64,000 nucleotides of DNA from Chrysomallon squamiferum (taxonomy: Eukaryota; Mollusca; Gastropoda; Neomphalida; Peltospiridae): NCBI GenBank assembly GCA_012295275.1, contig CM022678.1, positions 9,169,529 to 9,233,528 on the forward strand, written 5' to 3'. Shown here piece by piece: positions 37,156 to 48,892 of the stretch (position 1 is its first letter; each line of letters starts with the position of its first letter). The notes under the pieces are model-generated. The model was not told the DNA's origin, did no database searches, and was given only the letters and a program-made list of their open reading frames with translations. A program made the position numbers and the translations under genes.

Positions 37156-37692
37156 TAATAATAATAGAATTAGTATTTAGTACTAATGCTTTTAATACAG
37201 ATATGCATACAATGTTAAGAGTTATATAATTTATTTTATCAACTAAATATAAAATCTGAGTAGAAAAATGTTATAGATAAAATGTCCTCTATTTCTTTAT
37301 GCTGCGATGGTTAATAAAACAACAAATATTTTTAGTTAAATGATCAGTGTAATTTTTTTATTTTTTTAAATTATTGTTTAATCAAAACACAACACTGCTG
37401 ACTCACAACACGTTAAATGTTCTATTTTGTTAATGGCGTCCACCAGTGACTTGTTTATACAGAACTGAGCTGCCCATGTTTCCACTGGTTTCGTGCTATC
37501 TGGAATGTGGACATTCTGCCTGCAGAACGGGCAGCTTATTTCTGTGTCGTTGTTGTCGTAATTTGTGCTGATGTAATTCTGCAGGCATTTGCAACAAAAC
37601 GAATGTCCGCAATAAAGAGTTCTGGGTTTGTCGAAAACGTCCAAACAGAGCGAGCACGAAATACTATCATCCGAGTTTGAAGCTGTTGCCAT
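35618..37692 (-). CDS. TRIM-like RING finger / coiled-coil / NHL-type propeller protein
   Basis: Probable E3 ubiquitin ligase of the TRIM type. Exon 1 is 37692-37407 and exon 2 is 37098-35618, joined in phase (TGT T|gtgagt ... ttatttcag|CT AAA AAG), giving about 588 residues. Residues 13-57 form a C3HC4 RING: C13, C16, C28, H30, C33, C36, C54, C57. The splice skips the B-box: the text after TCCESAVLCFD would start one but hits a stop if read through, and exon 2 resumes with KKGGHISILSSVSEILKSYK, typical of the sequence after a B-box. A coiled coil spans roughly residues 105-260. An in-frame 24-residue repeat (TDTQIDKQTDTLKH, TDTINTKTQ) occupies about 272-335. The C-terminal 240 residues have repeated G-N-x-x-V and L-x-V-x-x segments (KGVTCDREGNIFVCSGNRN, EPWCVCCDDNKLYVAQ) as in NHL/SMP-30-like beta-propellers. 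The start is the first ATG before the RING. The lack of a B-box and the repeat insertion are unusual. Ubiquitin-ligase activity is inferred from the family. Confidence 0.85.
36375..36570 (-). repeat. 72 bp in-frame coding minisatellite
   Basis: TGTGTTTTTGTGTTAATGGT starts at 36381, 36453 and 36525, a period of exactly 72 bases (24 codons). The third unit lacks the TLKHTDT codons. It encodes hydrophilic T/D/Q/K repeats between the coiled coil and the propeller of the TRIM-like protein. Confidence 0.95.
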
Positions 37693-38040
<348 letters not shown>

Positions 38041-38056
38041 GCTAAATTTAACCTTG

Positions 38057-38064
38057 TGACGTCA
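38057..38064. promoter_or_regulatory. Perfect CRE palindrome TGACGTCA
   Basis: TGACGTCA, the consensus CREB/ATF site, lies about 365 bases upstream of the TRIM-like start codon and just outside the start of DR2. The location is compatible with a promoter element. A perfect 8-mer could also occur by chance. Confidence 0.4.
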
Positions 38065-38362
38065 CTCTTAATTCGAGAAGGAAGACGACAGTCTGTTGTA
38101 AATTGCGTTGCGACAAAACTAATATAATAAACGAAGTCGGCTGTAATAAATTGTATGAAGAAAAGAAAAAAAACAAAAAACCAACAAACTAAACATATGT
38201 GAGTATCCATGAATGCTGCAAGTTAATTTATCACACCACTAGAAAAGAAATCGTTTCTCGCAATGTGACGACCTACTTTTCTTGAAAATCACATATATCA
38301 CGCACGATAAAGTAATCGTGGAATTGACTTTGAAAATGATATTTTTAAATATCTTAGAACAC

Positions 38363-38365
<3 letters not shown>

Positions 38366-38431
<66 letters not shown>
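38366..38431. repeat. (AAT)n microsatellite
   Basis: About 22 AAT units; DR1 has only about five at the same place (205-220). This is post-duplication expansion. Confidence 0.95.
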
Positions 38432-38433
<2 letters not shown>

Positions 38434-39295
38434 TTGACTTACTTAGTCTTGAGAAATGAAAATTTTAAGAGCTGAAAAAATATATCTCCGTTTGTTCGAC
38501 TGCAATGTCAATTTACTCTTGCAGTAGCGAAGCCCGGTTTTGTCAGACGACACTTACTGAGCGGAAGATACCAATTCGTAAAAAAAAAAGGGGGCGGTAG
38601 AAGCTTTGAAGTTTTCTATAAAACGTTTGTTTCTTCTGATAAAAAAAATAATCGTGAAATTTTTAAATTGTTGTAGTTAAGTAAACAGGATTAAAATTAA
38701 CAACTACCTTAACATAGTTTGTGTACTGAATTAAGTTATAAAATGCTGGTTAGAGCCTATCACACATGTGGTAATAATAGAGATAGCAGCTGGCTTGTAG
38801 TTGGACAGAGAAAGATAATACATTTAGCCGCCAAAATTGTATCGTGTTTAAGCTTGAATAGTGAACTGGCGGTATCAGGTCTTTTCGTAAGATATATAAA
38901 TAAACTATAATAATGAAAAACAGCATACAAGGTGAATATATGATTTTAGTCACGTATAAACAATAGTAACAAAATAATAATAAATATATATCTCTTTTCT
39001 GTATTAAATAGCTTTATTTCATTTTATTTAAGATATATATATATATAAATGGTTTTAATCTAATTAATTAAATATATATATTATAGAACATATTTCATTA
39101 ATTGACTAATCTAAACATACTATTTGTTTCTATGCGTGAAAGAGATGAGTTCTTGAAAATTTGAAAATGTCACTGTCATTCAAATATACAAGAAATATGA
39201 TTAAAAATAAAATTACTGTTAATAAATTTTAAACTTTTATAATTGTAATTAAATTTAATACTCTTTATTATTTTATATACACGTTAATAATCTCT

Positions 39296-39335
<40 letters not shown>

Positions 39336-39586
39336 TATCACTGAGTAAAATTATTATTTTCTGTCATTATAATTAAATTGATTTCCCGATATTAATTATT
39401 ATATGAAGTGTGATGATAATGTGCAGCTGATTCGCTTTCTGTTTATCTACAGCTTAGTTAATAAATTTACAAAAATAAACGTAATTTATTTTAACATATG
39501 TTGCCGCTACTTTCTGTTTTTAGTTACAAACACATTATGTTTTGTTTTATATCTATCTATCGATATATATATATATATATATATTT

Positions 39587-39665
39587 GTCATTTCTACCTT
39601 TTCTTTCCTGAGGAAAATTTATACACACATATATTTTTTCCCAGGAAAGAAAAGGTCAAAATGAC
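39587..39665. repeat. 24 bp inverted repeat at the DR2 divergence point
   Basis: GTCATTTCTACCTTTTCTTT and the next four bases (39587-39610) are the reverse complement, with two mismatches, of 39642-39665. The 31-base loop contains AAATTTATACACACAT. DR1 has only the left half (1440-1470), and its similarity to DR2 ends here. The foldback may mark the breakpoint. Confidence 0.8.
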
Positions 39666-39708
39666 AAAGTCTAATCTCCGTCTTTTGTTCAGTTAACAGC
39701 GTCCAGAG

Positions 39709-39741
<33 letters not shown>

Positions 39742-41309
39742 TCTTGAATATGGCCACTGTAAGGAGATAAAATAAGATTTTGTTTCACTGACGAACAAAG
39801 GAATTTTTTCTTCTTCTGCTTCTCCCTTTCTGTTCATTATTATTATTATTATTATTTTGTTTTTGGATATATATAGCTTATCAAGTCTCCGATTCACCGC
39901 ATAACCTATTTTGAAACCGGTTCAGATAACATTTTATTTGTTACTGAAACAAAACTTACTATGTTGTGTGTTTGCTGGTGTGAACAATAAGACAAGTCAC
40001 GAGTGTTTTATAATGACAGATTTATTCAGAAGACTATACTCCACATAGAAGGATGATGTAGATAAATCGACTTATTAAATAACGAAATAAAGTACATTAC
40101 AGTTAAACAAATAAAACACAAACGTACAACTGGTTATAATTTATGTCAGTATTAAACTAATTTCCCGATCTAACATATTATAATATGAATTTAGTCAAAT
40201 TTATTCACCGATCTAATAGTCGACAGTATGTACACATATTAATATTTCTGAATGTAATTTATGTACTTATACTTATCTCGCTCAGTCTGTATAAATGCTA
40301 ACATACAAATAATAAAATATATAAAGAGATGGTTTTTATCTAAGAAAAGAAACAAAGAAACTTTTTGACATACATGTGTGTGTGTGAGTGTATGTGTGTG
40401 TGTGTGTTTATAACTGTGTAACAAATCTCAGTGAGTAAAAGTTATTATTTTCTGTCAGAGAGACTATTAGTATTAGTATTATATTTTGTATTTATATTTG
40501 TTTAAAGTTTCAATAATAAACAAGCTGGAATGAGGGTTTCTTAGATATATCATTAATCACATTGAATAAAATACTCGAGTGAAAAGGACGTTTTAAGTTA
40601 CACACCTAGACACACACACACACACATACATACACACACATATATACACATACATACATACACATACATATACACATATATAAACAACACACATATACAG
40701 ATACACACATAACACACACACACACACACACATAAATACAAATACACATATATACATATACAAACAGATCAGATACACATACAGAAGCACACAACACAAC
40801 ACACATACATACCTACAACCCACAAATATAGACACACACATACATTCACATTCAGAATACACAACGCACACACACACAACCACAGTCTGAACCAACGACA
40901 ACATGATACATATAATGCACACGAAAGAAAAAAAAAAAAAATACACTGACACGCCGGTGTTCATACCCTAAATGTTCAGTTTAACAGAAGTTTACATTCT
41001 GTTTGTTTACCGAGGCGAAACATACTTGACTCTGTTTAGTCACGTTTTGAACTCATGCAGTTACACTGTCTACAGAGGAATGTGGGTTTAAAAAAAAAAA
41101 AAAAAAAAAATAACAAAAGATCAAAAGATTTTGATTTTGTTAAAATTTATAATAATAATAGTTTTTTCATCGTTGTCATTATTATTATTATTATTATTAC
41201 TGTTGTTTTTGTGTTGTTATTATTGTTTTGATGTTGTTATTATTATTATTATTATTTGTATTTTGTTGTTGCTGTTGTTGTTATTTTTTATTATTATTGT
41301 TGTTGTTGT

Positions 41310-41343
<34 letters not shown>

Positions 41344-41643
41344 CATGGTGCGCTCAAATATCGCTATCACAGGGCGTGTTTATCTCACAGGGATTAGTGT
41401 AATACTACACTCATCTATTAGATAAATTACACACCAACAGCTTAAGTTTATTAATTTAGAAACATATTTTGTAATAATACAAAATAAAATAAAAACAACT
41501 GAATTATTTACGGGTTTTGAGAAAGCTAATTTAAAAAGAGGAAATCAGTCAACTGACGTATTTAGAGAAGAATAATTATATTACTATAAGTTTTAAGTTG
41601 TATATGTCTGTGTTTGTCTCTCTCCGTGTATGTGTGTGTTGGA

Positions 41644-41690
<47 letters not shown>

Positions 41691-41725
41691 ATATACGCCT
41701 TTGGTGAGACAGATTACACTGCAAA

Positions 41726-41943
41726 ATGACAGAACCAAAACAAGTGAGAAAAATATCTAACCGTAACCCGCTGTCAAAAGCTTGTCAAAACAAGGTCAGA
41801 ATTTCGAGGTTCAGTAAGCTCTATTTCATAAAAGGGCCCACCGGACTGTGCAAAGATTACAAAGTATTTCATTACTGTAGATATCAATGAAAACATCGAA
41901 TTCAAAGAGCAAGAGAAACCAGCACAGATTGACACATTTTAAA
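41726..41943 (+). pseudogene. Exon-like coding stretch with a frame break, unrecognised
   Basis: From ATG 41726 a 54-codon frame reads MTEPKQVRKISNRNPLSKAC, KVRISRFSKLYFIKGPTGLC and KDYKVFHYCRYQ to TGA. One base out of frame, the sequence continues as ITVDINENIEFKEQEKPAQI and DTF to TAA at about 41943. Base composition is clearly less AT-rich than the flanks. This fits one coding segment with a frameshift near KVF. It is missing from DR1. Product unknown. Confidence 0.4.
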
Positions 41944-42438
41944 ATATTCTTTTTTAGTGTTTATAGTTGTTTTATTTTTTCTCTTTTTTATATAGATCAC
42001 ACACTATCTTAAGCCTATACAATAATTATTACTTTACTAAAACTGTCTACAGCTAGCATACAGAAGAGAAATATAACTACTAAAACACACAATAATGTTA
42101 CTGATAATACTACAACGAATAATGCTACAACAGCCACTGCAAAATAATTCAAATACTTCAACTAATACTGAACTACAAGTACTACAACTACTAGAACAAC
42201 TGCTTAACTGTAGTAAACTAATAATTCTACTACAGCTACTACAACAACAAATACTGACACTACAAAACAATACTACAACAGCTACTACTGCTTCTATGAC
42301 TACTGCAACAATTAACAATGTAACTACAACTACAACGGACGAATAATTCTGCTTTTTGTAAATAAATAACAAATAATACTAAAACTAAACTAAAAATAAA
42401 ACAATATTTCCACTACAACTGATTATGATGACAATAAT

Positions 42439-42629
<191 letters not shown>

Positions 42630-43382
42630 ATTTTATAAAACAAAATGGTGTTCTTACCAGGTTGGATGTTTTCTAACAAAGAGATGACAATGAGGCTGTG
42701 TTACCGTAGAAACCAGTTTTCAGTTCTATGAGACAAAGACACAAATACGTGATCTAATATACCCGCTTGAAGCGAACTTTGACCGTCTCGTGATGGAGAT
42801 AAAACTCAGGTGAGGTATATCAGTTACAATGCATGGCCTGATTTAGTAAACTGAATAGATTTGATAACACTACTTCTAAGTCTAGCACTCCTACTACTAC
42901 CATTCTGTTACTAGTGCTTCTAATACTACAGTTGTTAATTCTACTCCTGCTGCTACAGATTTACTACTACAACTACTACTACAACTACTACTACTACTGT
43001 AACTATTTCTGTTAGTGTTAGTGTTATTTATTATTGTCTTGTAAATTGAAATTTATTTATGATCAAATGTTTCTTTGTTTAATATTAACAATATGATTTG
43101 TTAAATCTATTTATATTTAGTTGCATATGTTCAACTCGTGTATAATTAATTTATTAGTAAAACACGTGCTAGTGATAACATGACCTACTCATCTGTTTTG
43201 TAAAGAGCAAAGTTTACTTGGTTATCTTAAATTTATTAGATACAGATACACTTTTCAACTTTGTATATGCAAGTATTTAGATTAGCTACAGTTATTAAAA
43301 TAACAAAATTTATTGAATTTACAATTATGAGAAAGCTGTGGAATTTTGTTCTCAGCAGATTTTTTGATTTATTTAATTATTA

Positions 43383-43432
<50 letters not shown>

Positions 43433-43489
43433 TTTTTTTTTTTTTTTTTTTTTTATAACATATTGTTTGGGCATATGCAGGATTAAGTT

Positions 43490-43970
43490 ATAACAGAGTA
43501 ATGTAACATACGTAATACGACAAAATAGAACGCAACATAACATAAAGTAACAAAACATAACATAACATAACATAATATAATACAAATCAGGAAGCATAAA
43601 AACAACAAATTATTTTCACATTAACTTGCGTTTTCCTCAAAAAATAACGAACTCGCAGTTTCTAAAAATAGATCTTGGAATTTCCATATCATTTCCGAGG
43701 ACTCAGTGTTTTCTGTGTAACTGAGTAGACTGTATATAAACGAGTTTTATCACTGCTGGAGAAAATTCTGAAAAATAATAAAAATTCACTGACAGCGACG
43801 TTTATTTATTACATACGAGTCAATTATAATATTTAATTATTTCTTATTTTTTAACTGATTTTTTCTTGCCTACATATTTATTTGTTTGTTTGTTTGTTCA
43901 TTTATTATTTTGTTAACTGATTGTTTCTTGCCTACATATTTGTTTGTTTGTTTGTTTGTTTATTATTTTG
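43490..43970 (+). repeat. Diverged third copy of the outer arm end
   Basis: The sequence around CACATTAACTTGCGTTTT, AAATAGATCTTGGAATTTCC and ACGAGTTTTATCACTGCTG matches 63320-63640 in the right arm, same strand, and 17530-17790 in the left arm, inverted. It is more diverged than the two arms are from each other. An ATAAC/ATGTA-type short repeat precedes it in all three places. Confidence 0.85.
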
Positions 43971-44866
43971 TTAATTGATTAATCTTCATATTTGTTTATC
44001 TATGTTATCTGTTATCTATGTCAATCGTTTTCATTCAGTTGAATATGGAGTTGTTATCATTTTGTTTTTTGTCATTTTGTAAATTCTTTTTACTATTGCA
44101 GACGTCAAGAACACACTAACCCCAATCAGGACAAAATATTTTCTAACACAATTTTTATTATTTTTATATTTTATTACAATTTATAACAATCGTTATTTCT
44201 AGGTCACCCTTTGGTTTTCTTTTCCCTCCTTTTTCTTCTTCTTGTTTTCTTCTGAAAGCTTAATACTTCTTCACTCATACTGTACGGAAATTCTTGCCGA
44301 CATATTTAAATAAAATCAGTTGTTGAAACTGGGACAAAAGACGTACGCAAAGCTCGTGAAACAAACATGGTTTTCAGCGAGTGAACTCTTGACCCACTTT
44401 TAACGTTATTACACTTCGTGCTTTATACGGCAATAACGAGTGTTCGCGTACAAAACGATATTAGAATGATTTGCAGGTGTCAAACCATTTCAAATGTCAG
44501 TCTGTTTCCACAATTTCATTTCTGTTGGATACGAATGTACGGGGTCGGAGGATGTGTAGTGAAACACTACATTTTCTGCAAGTAAGCGAAAAAGAGTTGT
44601 TCATTGTTAACTAAACTTAGCCAGCCTCTGATTTTTCATCTGACAAAATTACTAGTAATATTTATTTATTTATTTATTTATTTATGTTCATCATCTTCTT
44701 CATCGACTTCATCTTATTATTATTATTATTATTATTATTTTATTATTTTATTATTATTATTATTTTTATCTTTTTTTTTCTTTTATTTTATTTTTATTTA
44801 TCTTTCCTTCCTTCCTTTTACTCTTTATCTCTCTATCTCCGTTTGTTTTTGTTTTTTTTTTTTTTT

Positions 44867-44910
<44 letters not shown>

Positions 44911-44955
44911 GAATATTATTATTATTAGTAGTAGTAGTAGTAGTAGTAGTTAGTA

Positions 44956-44991
<36 letters not shown>

Positions 44992-44992
44992 G

Positions 44993-45240
44993 GCAGAGTT
45001 CAGGAAGTGCAGACACATTTTAGAACACGACACAAACGTGGGGTTAAAGGTCAAGTTGTGTCACTCGTCGATCAGTGACTGTATACAAGAGTACAGGCAG
45101 ACGTTCTATTTTGTTACTGTTGACAAAGGCTTTGGAATTTTATTAGTTGAAGAAAGTGAATACCTTTTTTATTTGTCATTATTTTTTTTTAAATTTATTA
45201 TATTATAATTATTATTATTATAATGATTCTTTTAATTTTT
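44993..45240 (+). repeat. Dispersed unit, DR2 copy
   Basis: It is positioned like DR1 copy b (after AGT and poly-T runs), but its interior resembles DR1 copy a (intact GTTACTGTTGACAAAGGC). GGGTTAAAGGTCA is at 45041-45053. DR2 has no equivalent of copy a. Confidence 0.85.
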
Positions 45241-45804
45241 TATTTTTTTATTTTTTTTTTTTTTTTTTTTAAATAATGCATATATGCATAATTTGTGTAG
45301 TTTTATTTCTTTTCCTAATATTAGTTTTATTGCATGTAACATAAATAATCTTCAGGATTCTTAATAATAATAATGAATAAATAAATAAATAAAAATAAAA
45401 TAAAATATTGTGGATTAATATTACTCATGCATGTTAAAGAATTATATTTGATTGCAAAACAGAAAAGTGAAGGTGTAAAATGAATTGTAATATAATTTAA
45501 CTAAATAAACAAGACACATTAAAACTGTCAATAAAAGTTTTGTAGATGTCATAATGAACTTCATTATGAAGCTGTATTCAATGTTTTATTTTTTCATTGT
45601 TATTATATTTTTTAATGATTTATTTAATTACTACTGTTATTATTATATTTTTTTCTGTTTTCTTAATTATTTTTTCATGGTATTTTACTGTCGTTATACA
45701 GTTATGAATAAAAAAAATACTCTAATCTTAATAATGTGCTGTATTGCATTTGACATTCCATTTATTATCTTTGTTTAATTTAATTTATTATATTATTTCT
45801 GTTC

Positions 45805-46035
45805 TGAAGGTCAGTAACAAGACAGTTGAGGGTCATGTATAAAACTGGACATGAGGCAGGTTTTGCCATCATCCTCACAACTCTAGAACAGACGATGTCC
45901 TTGTTGTTGATGTGGGAAGACTTTAGAATTTCAAACACTTTCAAGTTTCATCTTTGATGCTGATGAAGGAATCAGTACATTTGAGGCTGTAGCCAGGTTC
46001 AGAAAAGACAAATACAGTTCTTGTTTTCATACACA
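45805..46035 (+). pseudogene. Exon-like conserved stretch, fuller DR2 copy
   Basis: Partner of 5230-5365. It continues for about 80 further bases in which one frame reads SFIFDADEGISTFEAVARFR and KDKYSSCFHTQK before TAA. The two open parts are in different frames, so a frameshift or an intron would be needed. DR1 has lost this second part. Unrecognised. Confidence 0.35.
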
Positions 46036-46559
46036 GAAATAAAAACTCACACACAAGTATGTGTCCAACCAGTATTTTTCTTATGCTATTTTCAGTATAT
46101 ATATTTTTTTTTTCTTTTATTTTTATTATATCTGCTAGATATTAAAAGTTTATTTTAGTTACATTTAACTGTGGAAATTTACAAGATATATTTCAAGTAT
46201 ATAATTTCACTACTGTGTCTTTTATAAAATAAACAGAAGCAAATTCACATTAAAGTAACATTTTAATTATATCTTATCACATTAAATGCTTTATTTATTG
46301 AAACTATTTTATGTGGCCAGATTTATGTTAGATAACCACAGTTTTTTTTGGAGAAGAAAACAAGAAGAAATAAGTGGATAAGCATTAATTATAAATAAAT
46401 AAGTGATTAATTGTTTTTATTTTCTGAAAGAAAGAGTTATAATTTTACTGAAACAGAAAATACAATAATATTTTATTTCTAATTATAAATAGATAAAGAT
46501 TTTGCTGAATTAATATTATTATTAAATGAATAAGTGATTAATTGTTTTTATTTTCACAG

Positions 46560-46669
46560 CTGTTCTGCTACTGAGAGAGAAGTTTGAGTTGGACTTGCTC
46601 ACTGAACTCAATCTTCACTCAGACTTGAGTCACACTGTGTCACCTGACCTCACTGTATTCTCACACTGA
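46560..46669 (+). pseudogene. Exon-like ORF after acceptor, DR2 copy
   Basis: Same 110-base stretch and frame as 5893-6002, with acceptor TTATTTTCACAG. After the stop, DR2 carries a short duplication (CACTGTATTCTCACA) that DR1 lacks. Confidence 0.35.
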
Positions 46670-47120
46670 CCTAACACACTGTATTCTCACAAACACACAA
46701 CAAACTTGTTAGAGGAACTTCAGGTCACAGCCTCTGAAGAATTTACAGGTCTTCTAATGACACAGCATCCCAGAAACCATGTAAGACATGTTTGATTAAT
46801 TTGCAGTGTAAGAATTTACCCACAATTCAATGGGTTTTTATTCTTTTAATTTGTTTTTTAACATTTAAATATTTTTAAATTTTACATTTTCTTAGTAATT
46901 ATTTCCAGAAGTTTTTGACAACTTTATATCAGGAACAATGAGATTACTGATTTGATTAGCAGTTATCAGTAGTTTTAAATATAACTAGCACTAATCTATC
47001 AATCACTTAATTGTACTTAAATTAAATGACAAAAGTCTGTTTACTTATTATTTGTTATACTTAGAGAGATTGAAAGTAGACATTTATGTACTATTTTTAG
47101 ATAATAGCTTGGTGTTTCAG

Positions 47121-47159
47121 GTAATATGGCTGCTGGACAGGAGGTTCAAAGATTCAAAG
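47121..47159 (+). other. Candidate first coding exon
   Basis: GGTGTTTCAG, then GTAAT, then ATG GCT GCT GGA CAG GAG GTT CAA AGA TTC AAA G and donor GTAAAT: MAAGQEVQRFK with a phase-1 exit. It lies upstream of the CAMSAP relics on the same strand, so it could be the first coding exon of that gene, but the next N-terminal CAMSAP exons were not found. DR1 has lost the acceptor and ATG. Confidence 0.35.
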
Positions 47160-47721
47160 GTAAATAAAATTAAGTTATTATGGTATGTGTATAAAAGTAG
47201 TTAGCTGAAAATTAATATGACCTGAGTTTAGTTATCAAAGTAAAAAAGTGTAAACCATTGAGTATATTTTTAACTTTGGCCTGATAATTATTTTCTAATT
47301 TTCTTTTAAGAACAATTAATCTGTTAAAATGTTTATATTCTGGTATTGGGAGTGTATTAATTACATGTATGTTAATGTTTGTTGTTTTATTAAATGACAA
47401 TGTGTAACAGATCATATACAATCTGTTAAATTAATTCCAATTTTAGTTTAATCACTTGCATTAAAATATGTTACAAGATGTCATTAATCAACTTTCATTA
47501 TTATAAATATTAGGATATAAAAATCATATAATTCTTTATTTAATTTCCACCACAGGCAATGAATGCTTGACCAAATGTGTTTGTGAACATGTTTGATAGC
47601 ACTGATAAAATGCAAGCAAAGATTAACCTGCAGTTTGAAACACATTCCCATTCTGACCATGACTCCAAAAAGTTGTCATTTTACTTCATGAAATTTGTGT
47701 GCATCTTTGACTGGTTTTCAG

Positions 47722-48382
47722 TGTTCAGGAGTTTCTACTCACTGATACAGAGAAGCTGTTTGAAGCTGATAAACAAGGTATACAGTGTCTTCTTGTATTT
47801 TCAGTCTTTCCTTTCTAAAACATGTTTCCAGATTGTTGACCATATTTATATTAAACAGATCAAGTATAATTAATAATGTTTGTTCTGGCAGGTGTATGTT
47901 ATTGTATTTTTTTTACTTTGTCAGGTCCTGTAACAGTGCTTTTTTTTTTTTTAGTCACACATTTTAATTCTCTTACAGTGAAGTGAAGATTATAATTCTG
48001 ATTGAATGCTTTTAACATTGATTCACATGTTTTTCAGTTATGTTTTGTAGTTGATGACCCTTACCAGCATTATCAAACCAGTATACCAGCTGCCAAACGA
48101 CACCAACAGAAGTTGAGACATCAAAGTCAGCGATAAGCAACATCTGATGCCAAGAACGGAAATCTTGAGTTCTACAAAATAGTTCATCTACTTCAGGAGC
48201 ATGCACAACTCATTGATGTTCAAGTTCAGTTGCTGTCTGAAAATAACCTAAAACACTGACAACAGAAGAAATACTGACAGCACCAAGGACAACATGTAGG
48301 ATGCCTACATCGCAGGGAACAAAACTGTGAAGCAACTTCTACACCAGTGCGCATACATTGTTGCACCCAGTATGGATCACAT
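47722..48382 (+). pseudogene. Two-exon gene relic, unrecognised
   Basis: After TGGTTTTCAG, bases 47722-47777 read VQEFLLTDTEKLFEADKQ and end in phase 1 at GTATAC. After TATGTTTTGTAG, bases from 48051 read on in phase as VDDPYQHYQTSIPAAKRHQQ and KLRHQSQR, then TAA. More coding-like text follows: ATSDAKNGNLEFYKIVHLLQ, then EHAQLIDVQVQLLSENNLK, then in another frame DAYIAGNKTVKQLLHQCAYI before a GTAAGA donor. Codon-level coherence across two splice sites argues for a real former gene, and the stops and frame change argue it is dead. Family not recognised. Confidence 0.5.
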
Positions 48383-48846
48383 GTAAGAACAGAATTCATT
48401 AACTCTGTGTGTATATAGTTATTTTAAAAAATGTGTCTTTTAACTTTGTATGTTAGTATTTGTTAGACTTCATGGTCTTCTAAGTTTGTATGTGCTAAGT
48501 TACAAAGTCTTTTAAGTTTGTATGTATATATTTATAAAATTTAGTTCAAGAAATCAATGACATAGAACTGAATCTTATTTTCTTCTGTATCTTCGATTCA
48601 AGACCATCAGAACAATGGTTGAAAAAAAAGGTACTCATATAAATACACAAATTACACAATGGTTTTAGGAAGAAAACAAAATGTGTATAGGTCTAAGTCA
48701 TCCAGAGACTTTAATAGGTTTGAAATGTCACTGAATTTGATTCTGTCAAACAGTTATTGTATGCACTGTGTAGTCAGTGTTAAATGTGACTGGGATGTTT
48801 TGGTAGGAACCAGGGACATTTTCACATGACAATATGACTGGTAACC

Positions 48847-48849
<3 letters not shown>

Positions 48850-48891
<42 letters not shown>

Positions 48892-48892
48892 G
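48850..48892. repeat. (ATT)n microsatellite
   Basis: A continuous TTA run within the DR2-only block. Confidence 0.95.

Noticed and set aside
42037-42372. 111-codon minus-strand frame rich in V, C and S, and its plus-strand N/T/Q partner
   Set aside because: Both strands open over a degenerate ACT/AAC-type simple sequence.
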